Assembly: GCA_950022295.1 (NCBI GenBank)
Contig: OX465600.1
Location: forward strand, 232,459,782 to 232,523,781
Reading direction: 5' to 3'
DNA length: 64,000 nucleotides
Source of the DNA: Bromus sterilis
Lineage: Eukaryota; Streptophyta; Magnoliopsida; Poales; Poaceae
Of the stretch, positions 22,867 through 31,791 are shown in pieces. Under the pieces are notes generated by a model that saw only the letters and a program-made list of their open reading frames with translations, ran no database searches and was not told the DNA's origin. The position numbers were made by a program, and so were the translations under genes. Each line of letters starts with the position of its first letter. Positions within the stretch are counted from its first letter, which is position 1.

Positions 22867-23115
22867 GGATTGGACGGGCCGAGGTGGGCCCATGGCGACG
22901 GATCTCAGGACCTGCGGGGCCCGGTTCGCTGGAGTGGACGGCTGGGGCTACGTGGACGCATCTGGGTCATTGATCCGAGGATCCGACGGCCAAAATTGGG
23001 TGGGAGCTAGGGTTTCGGGTTTGGAGTCAAATTTTGGGCAGATCTGGCTAAGTGGAGGGGGTGGCTGCAATTTTGTGGCTAGGGAAACCCTATAAAGGGG
23101 TGGGAGTGTGGTGGT

Positions 23116-23124
23116 CTTTATATA
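23116..23124 (-). promoter_or_regulatory. TATA box in 5' LTR of element G
   Basis: The minus strand reads TATATAAAG, the promoter that would drive genomic transcription of G. F is inserted about 150 bp upstream of it, separating most of the U3 end of the LTR from the core promoter. Confidence 0.7.
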
Positions 23125-25361
23125 TCCCAGGTGGCTGGCAGTTTGCAAAAGCATCCCCGGTTTTTCTCTCGCGCGTGCGTTGTTTACGTTTCTGACCGCC
23201 GGGGGTCCACAGTACCTCCGATTCGGGTAAAACTTCGAACTGCGCGATCAGCGCGTCAAGCCGGAGGCATTGTAGCGACCCAATTCACACCGAATTGAAG
23301 TCTCTGTGCTCAAGTGCCAGTCCCTGGATCGAACTCGCTAGCACACACAGTACTATAGATGTATATCAAAGTACAAGTGCATCATTATTACAACGTATGA
23401 TCCAGAGTAAAATAAATAACAAGTCGCATAGCTCAAGGCTAGCTTATTCAAGATAAATATAGCGGAAGCAAAATAAAATAACGTGGAGTCCATCAATAGC
23501 CACATGCGAACATGCTGAGTGTAGACTCGCAACCCCTAAACGCACCTTACTGATCGTCTGAAAAACCTGTAACACCGAAGGTTACAGCCCGACAACGGGT
23601 CAGTACATCTGATTTGTACGGCAAGTGACACGGAAAAGTTTATATAAAGGACCTACAACTACATACAGGGTAAGTCAAAGGAAAGGCTTATGGTTTTGTT
23701 TTGCAGAAAGCCAATTTTCTCCTGAACTAAACTAGTCAAAATTTTAAGTTGAACTTACTACTAAAGAACGAACTAGGCACACCAGTTCCAACACCACACC
23801 CTTTATTTAATCTTGCCCACTCAAATTATTAAGGTGATTCATATGTCAAGATCCTCCAGTAACAGTAATGTCTAGTAGCTCAAGGATGTCCATAACCGGG
23901 GACACGGCTAATCATGATTAGTTTTTACTCTGCAGAGGTTAGTACACTTTCCCCGCTGGACTCCACCCGAAGATTGAGACGAAGTCTTTCAGAAGAGGTC
24001 ACCCACCCCCAACGGCAAGCCGGTACCACCTATCACATCTACATCTGCTAGCTTTGCACAGGAGAGGCTTCCTACATCATACTCAACTAAGCCAGAGCCC
24101 ATATGGCTAGCGGCTGTACATGTAAGCTTCTACTCACCAAGTATGTCTGATCTTTTTGAGCCTGGACGGCGCCCACTGCGTCAGAGGGTACTCGCCATGA
24201 CGTACTGTCAACCACCAAACCAACCATTAGGGGTACAACCTGGTCTCGACCTTAGATAAGGAACGAGCCCCCAGGAAGCACTCCCTTCCCGTCCAGAGGT
24301 GATTTCTATTTATTAAACAGTTGCTACAAAAGTTATTAAATAACTCACATACACTCCATGAATTTACACAACCCAAACCACGTCTACAAAGCATAGCAAT
24401 AAAGCAACAACACGGCTAGGTTGATCTACGGTAGACAAGTCAAGACATGTGGCTATCCTAACTGGTTTTGCAGCAACAGAATAATAAACTACCTATCATG
24501 CAATAGGTTGATATTTCTTAACATAATGCATATAGAAAATATAGGTATGAGTATGGTCAAAGCATCACTTGCCTTCTTGCTGGTCCTGACGGTCACAATC
24601 CTCACAAAACGAGGCGGCACACTCCGGACAATCTACACGAGCAAACATAGCACCAATCAATCATATATTCAATACAATTATGCTCAAACAATAATAAACA
24701 TTCAAAGAACAGTCGCAAAACTTGCCTAACAGTAGCTAAACTTAAAGTACTTGTCAAATAAAAACCAACGCAAATAAACATTCAAAGAACAGTAGCAAAA
24801 CTTGCCTAACAGTAGCTAAACTTGTTAAAAAGTAGTCGCGAAAACGGTATCGGGGTGACACCGGGGGGTACCGGGGGGTTCTACTGTAAAAAGGGCCCGT
24901 ACGTAAATAAAAATTTTCTGAAAAACGCGACCGGGTCCCCGGGCGGTTTGGATCCAGATCTGGAAACGCGTTTTGACTTATCTTTTTTTTTCTACTAGCC
25001 TTCTTCCTCCACGGGCACGGGACGCAGAGGGCCATGGCCATGGCTGGCAGGAGGCCTCGGCTCCGGCCTCGGCTCTCCGGCCAAGGGCCGGCGACCAGGG
25101 GCGGCGGAACGGCGGGGGCGGGGCGCGGCCGGGCGGGCGCGGCCAGGAGGCGGCGCGGGCGGCGGGGTCTGCGCGCGGCGGCGGCCCATGGTCCGCGGGC
25201 GGCGGCGAGCTCACCACGGCCGGCGGCGGCGAGGCTGCGTGCGGCGGCGGGGACCGGGCGCCGGCGGCGGGGACGGCTCTGGTGAGGCGGCGGTGCGGCT
25301 AGGACGGCGAGGTCGGCGGCTACACGGCGAAAAATACCTCGAAAAAACGCGAAAAAACGCA

Positions 25362-25414
25362 ACTCCGGCGATGCTCCGGCGAAACTCCGGCGAGATTCCG
25401 CCGAACTCCGGCGA
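25362..25414 (+). repeat. Short tandem motif CTCCGGCGA in LTR F
   Basis: The unit (A)CTCCGGCGA(N) recurs about five times. The partner LTR has about four units at 34005-34049. It lies just downstream of the promoter in the leader. Confidence 0.8.
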
Positions 25415-25498
25415 TGACGTCGGCGGCGGCAGGTCCCGCGGATTAAATTAGAGCTAACCCTAAAACGCTAAGCGAAAATAATTTAGCCCTAATCGGGG

Positions 25499-25508
25499 CT
25501 ATTTATAG
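25499..25508 (-). promoter_or_regulatory. TATA box in 3' LTR of element F
   Basis: The minus strand reads CTATAAATAG. In the 5' LTR the equivalent bases (34132-34141) read CTTTAAATAG, so the promoter driving the element has lost the consensus while the 3' copy keeps it. Confidence 0.7.
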
Positions 25509-26050
25509 CCAGCCCCTAATCCTCTTTTTTTTTAAATCCGAGATAAATACAAAATCGGTCTCCGGAAAAAAAAACAGACCAGGCCCATTTGGGCCAAAAC
25601 AATATTAGAAAAATCAAGGAAATTTATTTTAAAATTCCGTCTTCGCCAATATTTTTAAAATAGTAAAATTGAATTTTTGGCTTGACCAAAATATTAAAAA
25701 AAAATAAAAACTTTGCAACTTATTTTTAAATACTTTTCTGGCATTTTAAAAATACCAAAAACTCCGAAAATTGATTTAAAAACTTTTCCGGAGCATAAAT
25801 AAATTCCCAAAATAATTTTAGAAAATATTTATAACTCCAAAGCAAAATTAAAAAGTCTCCCAAAAATATTTTAAACTATTTTCCAACAAATTAAAAAAAT
25901 GGGGATAAGTCCTTTTATATCCTCTCCAGCGAACTGCCATGTGTTGAAAAATGTTTAAAAATATTTTAAAACTCCAGAAAAATGCGGAAGCAGCATGAGC
26001 TGCATATGATGATCTATTAACATCCGAATTTTGAAAATTGGGATGTTACA

Positions 26051-26066
26051 AACCTACTCCCCTTAA
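26051..26066 (-). promoter_or_regulatory. Polypurine tract of element F
   Basis: The minus strand reads TAAGGGGAGTAGGTTT immediately before the 3' LTR, the purine-rich primer for plus-strand DNA synthesis. Confidence 0.85.
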
Positions 26067-26459
26067 GATGAATCTCGCCCTCGAGATTCGAGTTGGCTAG
26101 CAAAGAGATGCGTGTGGTCTTGCTTCAGATCTTCTTCACGCTCCCAAGTTGCTTCCTCTTTGATGTGATGATCCCACTGAACCTTGCATAGTCTGATCGT
26201 CTTGGTGCGGGTAACTCTTTCGGCAGTCTCCAAAATCTTCACAGGTTTCTCCTCATAAGTGAGGTCACTCTCCAACTGAATTGCCTCAAGTGGCACTGTA
26301 TCTCTCAAAGGAATATCCGCCATCTCTGCATGACACTTCTTCAGCTGGGATACGTGAAACACACATCATGAACACCTGACAAAGCTTCTAGCAACTCCAA
26401 CTGATAAGCTACCTCTCCTCTACGCTCCAAGATCCGGTAAGGCCCCACGAAACGTGGTG
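26063..26459 (-). pseudogene. Integrase C-terminus with chromodomain (element F)
   Basis: The open piece 26063-26362 reads FHVSQLKKCH and then the chromodomain: YEEKPVKILETAERVTR, TIRLCKVQWDHH and EATWEREEDL. Chromodomains direct integration to chromatin bearing particular histone marks, and their presence identifies F as a chromovirus. Between 26363 and 26459 the sequence encodes the usual GPYRILERRGEVAYQLEL linker in another frame. A one-base change near 26468 and another near 26362 therefore separate the chromodomain from integrase. Confidence 0.88.
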
Positions 26460-27629
26460 CTAACTTCCCTTGATTCCAAACCTCTTGATTCCGCGAATTG
26501 GTGAAACTCTGAGATACGCATGGTCTCCAACCTCATAGGTTACATCCTTGCGCTTAGCATCTACATAACTCTTCTGCCTGGACTGAGCTATCTTCAGTCT
26601 ATCACAGATCAACTTGACTTTCTCCTCGGCATCTCTGATCAGGTCTGGTCCAAACAACTGACGTTCTCCTACCTCATCCCACATCAACGGAGTCCTGCAC
26701 TTCCTGCCATATAGTAACTCAAATGGTGCCATCTGAAGACTGGCCTGGTAACTGTTGTTATATGAGACCTCAGCATACGGTAAGTTGTCATCCCAACTCG
26801 AACCATAATCCAACGCACAAGCTCTCAACATATCCTCCAAGATTCTATTGACTCTCTCGGTCTGCCCATCTGTCTGAGGATGGAACGTTGTACTGAACTC
26901 CAGCCTAGTGCCCAAGGTCTCATGCAACTGACGCCAAAACTTCGAAGTAAACTTAGTGCCTCTATCAGACACAACCTTGCTTGGAACTCCATGCAAACAC
27001 ACGATCCTGGACATATAAATCTTGGCTAGCTTGGCACTGTTATAAGTTGTCTTTACTAGAATGAAGTGAGCAACCTTGGTCAAACGATCAACAATCACCC
27101 AAATAGAATCATATCCTGACCGAGTACTTGGTAAACCAGTAATAAAGTCCATACCTATCTGATCCCACTTCCAATCTGGTATAGGCAAAGGCTGCAACAA
27201 TCCTGCTGGCTTCTCATGCTCAGCCTTGACTCTCTGGCAAACATCACACACAGCAATAAACTGCGCTATCTCTCGCTTCAGGCTAGGCCACCAAAATCTC
27301 TCCCTCAAATCCAAATACATCTTGGTATTCCCGGGATGAATAGAATAAGGTGAATCATGTGCCTCCTGAAGAATCAACTTCCTGATCTCTGCATCTTGTG
27401 GTACACAAATGCGCTTATCAAACCAGATGGCTCCATGCTCATCCTCACGGAAACCCTCTGCTTTTCCCTTGGTCATATTCACTTTTATCTCATCAATTTC
27501 TGCATCACCCTTCTGGGCTTCTCTGATTCTTTCCAACAGGTTTGGCTTCACTTCCAATGTTGCCACATATCCCTTAGGAACTATCTCCAACCTGAGATTC
27601 TTGAACTGCTTACATAACTCACGTGGCAT
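26460..27629 (-). pseudogene. Integrase (element F)
   Basis: This integrase inserts the cDNA into the host genome. The N-terminal HHCC zinc finger is visible (SIHPGNTKMYLDL...VCDVCQRVK), followed by the catalytic core with Asp in GMDFITGLP, Asp in VVSDRGTKFTS and Glu in QTDGQTERVNRILED. All three acidic residues are present. It is in frame with RT but separated from it by a TAG (27660-27662). The 3' end runs out of frame at SPIRGIKRFGIKGS. Confidence 0.92.
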
Positions 27630-27659
27630 ATCCTCAACGTTAGCAACATTGATATGACT

Positions 27660-29246
27660 CTAACGGCTCAATGCATCAGCAACCACATTCGCTTTACCAG
27701 GATGATACTGCACATTCAAATCATAATCCTTAATAAGCTCCAACCATCTACTCTGCCTGAGATTCAAATCCTTCTGAGTAAAGATATACTTCAAACTCTT
27801 GTGATCAGTAAAAATATCACAATGATTACCAATAAGATATTGCCAAGTTTTCAATGCATGAACAACTGCAGCTAACTCCAAATCATGTGTAGGATAGTTC
27901 TGCTCATGGTTCTTAAGCTGACGAGAAGCATAAGAAACAATTCTACCTCCTTGCATCAAAACACAACCAAGTCCTCGACGAGATGCATCACAATATACTT
28001 GGAAATCCTTATGTATATCAGGCAAACATAAAACAGGTGCAGTTACTAACAGTTTCTTCAATTCCTGAAAGCTGGCCTCACATGCCTCACTCCAAACAAA
28101 CTTATTCTCTTTCTTCAACAGCTCAGTCATTGGTTTCGCAAGCTTGGAGAAATTCTCAATGAACCTCCTATAATATCCTGCAAGACCCAAGAAACTGCGA
28201 ATGTCTCCACCTGTCGCGGGTGTCTCCCATTCTGTAACTGTTGAAACCTTGGATGGGTCCACAGCTACTCCTTCTCCTGACACAACATGTCCAAGGAATC
28301 CGACCTCCTTCAACCAAAACTCACACTTGCTGAACTTGGCATACAATTTGTGCTCCCTGAGCTTCTCCAATACCAAACGCAAATGTGCCTCATGCTCTTG
28401 CTCATTCTTGGAATACACCAATATATCATCAATGAACACCACAACGAATTTATCCAAGAACTCCATAAACACCTTGTTCATCATATTCATGAAGTATGCA
28501 GGAGCATTAGTCAATCCAAATGACATAACAGTATACTCATACAACCCATACCTTGTAGTAAAAGCAGTCTTCGGAATATCCTTCTCCCGAATCTTCACTT
28601 GATGATAAGCAGAACGAAGATCAATCTTAGAGAATACACAAGCTCCCTCCAACTGGTCAAATAGATCATTAATCACAGGTAAAGGATACTTGTTCTTGAT
28701 AGTAACATCATTCAGAGAACGGTAGTCAACACACATCCTCTGGGTTCCATCCTTCTTCTCAACAATCAACACTGGAGATCCCCAAGGTGACGAGCTTGGG
28801 CGAATGAACCCCTTTTCTTGCAACTCTCTGATCTGTTCCTTCAACTCTGCAAGTTCATTAGCATGCATCCTATACGGTCTCTTAGCAATAGGCCCAGTGC
28901 CTGGTATTAAATCAATAAGGAACTCAATCTCCCTATCCGGTGGCATACCTGGCAACTCCTCCGGAAACACATCCGGATACTCCCTCACAACACGCACATC
29001 ATCCAGGCTACCCCCCTTAAGAGAATTCACCTGGGCGTGCTGATGCTTATACTTGGACACATATCTGATCTTCTGTCCACTCGGTGCACTGAGAGTGATA
29101 GACCGACTGGCACAATCAATAACACCTTGGTACTTGGCTAACCAATCCATGCCCAAAATAATATCCAAACCTTGTGACTTCAACACAATCAAATCTGTAG
29201 GAAAAATATGCTTCCCTATGGCTAGGCTCAACTGATAGCATCCCAA
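27660..29246 (-). pseudogene. Reverse transcriptase and RNase H (element F)
   Basis: A 528-codon open segment contains the end of protease, then RT with PYRMHANELAELKEQ, MCVDYRSLNDVTIKNKYPLP, MSFGLTNAPAYFMNMM and the catalytic VFIDDILVYSKN. RNase H follows with the catalytic Asp in FQVYCDASRRGLG and the terminal HPGKANVVADALSR. Length and order are normal for a chromovirus. An in-frame TAG immediately after ADALSR ends it before integrase, and a TAA at 29253-29255 cuts it from the protease, so it survives only as an internal open block. Confidence 0.95.
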
Positions 29247-29252
29247 ACTAGG

Positions 29253-29639
29253 TTACATCTCCGCTCCCGGTGAACTTATGAGCATAGATGACTTAAGAAC
29301 TACGGTAGGTAACTTATGCTTATCCACAAATACCCTTGATATGAAAGATTGCGATGCACCAGAATCAAAAAGAACAAGTGCGGGTACTGAATTGATAAAG
29401 AACTTACCAATCTCAGCATCAGGCTCATCATAGATCTCCTCCGCATTGACATGGTTCACATGCCCCTTGTTGAAAGGATTGGGCTTGCTGACTCCAGAAT
29501 TCCCATTGTTGTCCTTGTTCTCCGGGCACATGTTGGAGTAGTGTCCCATCTTCCTGCACTTGAAATACTGAACTCGACTAAGGTCCTTCTGAGCATTCAC
29601 CACTTGACGGTTCTGGTTGTAGTTCTCTCCATTTCCATT
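29253..29639 (-). pseudogene. Gag zinc knuckle and protease (element F)
   Basis: This segment, in frame with gag and RT, contains the nucleocapsid CCHC knuckle and the protease active site LVLFDSGASQSFIS. The knuckle reads QYFKCRKMGHYSNMC; the first cysteine of CX2CX4HX4C is Tyr, an alteration expected to weaken RNA binding. It is flanked by the in-frame stops TGA (29640-29642) and TAA (29253-29255). Confidence 0.88.
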
Positions 29640-30551
29640 TCATTTCCCATTGCCATTACCATTGCCATTCTTTTTACCATTGTGGTGGTTGTGGCCATTA
29701 TGGTTGTGACCATTCCCACCATGATGGTTGTGTCCTCCACTGTGAACATGGCCATTCCCACCATTGTGGTTATGTCCATGGTTATGTCCTCCATTGCCAC
29801 CATAAGAATTGCGTGGCTTCTGCTGCGGTCCAGAGTTATACTTGCCACCATTGTTGTTGTTGTACTTCCTCTTGCGGTTCTCAATGGCTTTCTTCTTGCC
29901 TTCCAACACAATAGCCTTGTCTATGAGCGCCTGACAGTTAGCAAAAGTAGCCACTGTCAGCTGGACTCCCAACTCATCATTCAGCCCCTCCAAGAACTTC
30001 TCCTGCCTTGCAGCATCACTCCTGACATCATCTGGAGCATATCTGGCAAGCTTGTTGAACACCTCAACATACTCGGCCACTGAACGGCCTCCCTGACGCA
30101 AACTGCGAAACTCCTTCTTCTTCAAGCTCATGGCGCCTGCTGAAACATGTGCGACGCGAAAAGCAGACTGGAACTGCGCCCAAGTGATGGTGTCGATGGG
30201 GTAAGTCAGCAAGTAGTTGTCCCACCAAGCAGCGGCAGGACCCTCCAGCAAATGTGAGGCAAACCTCACTCTCTCTGCCTCAGTGTAGCCAACTGTCTCC
30301 ATATTCCGGCCCACTGAACGAAGCCAGTCATCCGCCACTATGGGCTCAAGAGTGCTAGAGAACCTCTGAGGATTCAACCTCAGGAACCTTGCAAGCGTGT
30401 CCACAGGTGGTGGTGGCGCATTGTTGTTGTTGCCCATGTTCTGAGTGAGCAACTGGATCAGCTGAGCTTGTCCTTGAAGTAACTGTTGCATGTAAGCTGG
30501 CACTCCATTGTTGTTGTTCTCATTCCCCGTGGGATCACGTCTCGGCGGCAT
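29640..30551 (-). pseudogene. Gag (element F)
   Basis: It starts MPPRRDPTGNENNNNG at 30551, the typical start of Tekay-type Gag. The capsid part shows DTLARFLRLNPQRF, WLRSVGRNMETVGY, AAAWWDNYL, EFRSLRQGGRSVAEYVEVF and EKFLEGLNDELGVQLTV. The C-terminal quarter is an unusual His/Gly/Asn-rich stretch (HNHGHNHNGGNGHVH) of about 60 residues, encoded by GT/AT-rich trinucleotide-like DNA, which could bind metal or be slippage-derived. It ends at an in-frame TGA before the zinc knuckle. Confidence 0.93.
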
Positions 30552-31039
30552 CTGTTGGGGAAGAATAGGTAAGATTTAGACAGAAAGTAGCTAGGGAAAT
30601 ATACTCCTACCCATATGCTTATGATGATTATGACAAGCATTATATATACAATACATATATCACCAATCAACTGCACCAATCAATATCACCATAGCATAAA
30701 ACATATAACAATCATCAACCAATGCACTAATACGGAAAACCATCACATATCACACCATATAGTTTAAAATATCTTTTATAACTGATATAAGATCCTCATA
30801 ACAACCACGAGTAATATAAGAGTATATCAAGCAACCTAGTATTGCCACACCGAATAAGTCGACATGGTCAAATACGCTAACACGATAACGGTAGAGCACT
30901 AATTCTCGACGTAGTAATTCTTAATGTTGTCTTTGCTAAACAGCATGCAGTAATCGCGCCCGCTGATGCGGTTGCGCCTTTTGGGACTCGGCTCCCTTTC
31001 TTCTGCCGAGGTGTCTACTTCTGGCTCCTCTTCTGGTTC
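30552..31039 (-). other. Region between extra ORF and gag (element F)
   Basis: No gene seen in these 488 bases. They are AT-rich with scattered TATATATACAATACATATAT-like tracts near 30640-30660. The length would allow a separate leader or internal promoter for gag, but nothing proves it. Confidence 0.6.
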
Positions 31040-31621
31040 TTAAATTCCGTTGGCCTTCATCTTCTCCTTCAGCCTTTTCATCTCTGCTTGCATCTCTAAC
31101 TTCTCCTTCTTCAGCTTGTTGTTGTCCCTCTTGAGCCTGGTGTTCCTCTGCTGCAACTCAGTAATGGTGTAGAGGTCCCACTGAGTGCACTTCTCCAGGC
31201 AACGGATGTGCTTCTCCAGGCTTTGGATGATGTAGCTGGTTGTACCTAGCCAAATGGCCCCAGGCACATACCTGAACCTCTTTGGTATTATGTTCCCCGA
31301 TGGGAGAACCTTGGCCATCTCCGCGTACACCGTACCCTTTAGTCGGGCGGAATACGTCTCCACAATGCGTCCAAGAGCTATGTGAGCGGCCATGCGCACA
31401 CACCACTCCTTCTCCTGGGCATGCACCTCGAAGGACTCCGTAATCACCCTTTCTTCATTCTCCATGCTTCCAAGGATGAAAGTATCGACTTGCCAGTAGT
31501 CATCAGCTCCCCTTGTCTCCACGATGTCCGGCTGAAAGACTGGCGCGTAGATGTTCAGGAAGTGGCAAATCCCCCTGAGCTCAAGTCCAAACGCCATAGC
31601 ACGGTATGAAATAGTGGTCAT
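31040..31621 (-). CDS. Extra ORF upstream of gag, coiled-coil C-terminus (element F)
   Basis: This is an intact 193-codon ORF starting at ATG 31621, 155 bp after the primer site and in the same direction as gag, where Tekay elements usually have only leader. Residues 1-150 look globular (GICHFLNIYAPVFQPDIVE, YWQVDTFILGS, WCVRMAAHIALGRIVETYSA, RFRYVPGAIWLGTTSYIIQS). Residues about 150-190 form a highly charged helix (LKRDNNKLKKEKLEMQAEMK) with heptad spacing, predicted to be a coiled coil. No known retrotransposon domain is recognised. It stays open while gag-pol has several stops. It might be a captured sequence or an accessory RNA-binding or assembly protein; function unknown. Confidence 0.65.
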   Translation of the reverse strand: MTTISYRAMAFGLELRGICHFLNIYAPVFQPDIVETRGADDYWQVDTFILGSMENEERVITESFEVHAQEKEWCVRMAAHIALGRIVETYSARLKGTVYAEMAKVLPSGNIIPKRFRYVPGAIWLGTTSYIIQSLEKHIRCLEKCTQWDLYTITELQQRNTRLKRDNNKLKKEKLEMQAEMKRLKEKMKANGI

Positions 31622-31777
31622 CTATGATCAAAGGGAGGTAAGGCAAGATTAGAATAGATATGAATACGAGATAGAGGAGGTAAGTAAGTACAAGACAGAG
31701 TGATATAAAGTAATATTTTGATTTCCTATGGCTTTTCTACTCCATTTTCTAGGGTCACTTCCTATAGTCAACACACT

Positions 31778-31789
31778 GCTCTGATACCA
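31778..31789 (-). promoter_or_regulatory. Primer binding site, tRNA-iMet type (element F)
   Basis: The minus strand reads TGGTATCAGAGC two bases after the 5' LTR, matching the initiator tRNA-Met 3' end. Confidence 0.93.
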
Positions 31790-31791
31790 TC

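Larger units (their letters stand above)
19236..23270 (-). repeat. 5' LTR of element G, segment 1
   Basis: This is the LTR next to the primer site, starting TGTAAAGCCCG at 19236. It is uninterrupted at the site that D occupies in the other LTR (CTGCC, 19745-19749). F splits it after GGCAT (23266-23270). The AT-rich part 19750-22320 holds no supportable gene. Confidence 0.92.
23271..26050 (-). repeat. 3' LTR of element F (2,780 bp)
   Basis: It is bounded by TGTAGCGACC (plus-strand left end) and GATGTTACA. It carries a local duplication: a segment starting AAACATTCAAAGAACAGT at about 24697 recurs at 24776. This occupies the place of about 190 bp found only in the other LTR. No gene is supported; GC-rich open frames at 24754-25451 are not shared in frame with the partner LTR. 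Confidence 0.94.

Noticed and set aside
6928..23270. Interpretation of the two 4.4-kb copies as a segmental tandem duplication
   Set aside because: The copies end TGTAA...TTACA, flank a primer site, and together are bounded by a 5-bp target duplication, so they are LTRs of one element.
24754..25451. Ala/Pro/Arg-rich open frames on both strands in LTR F
   Set aside because: GC-rich composition gives open frames by chance; the long frames in the partner LTR (33407-33939) are not in matching frames or lengths.
30640..30665. TATATATACAATACATATAT-like tract as a promoter for gag of F
   Set aside because: AT-rich composition makes such tracts common, and no initiation context or conservation can be shown.
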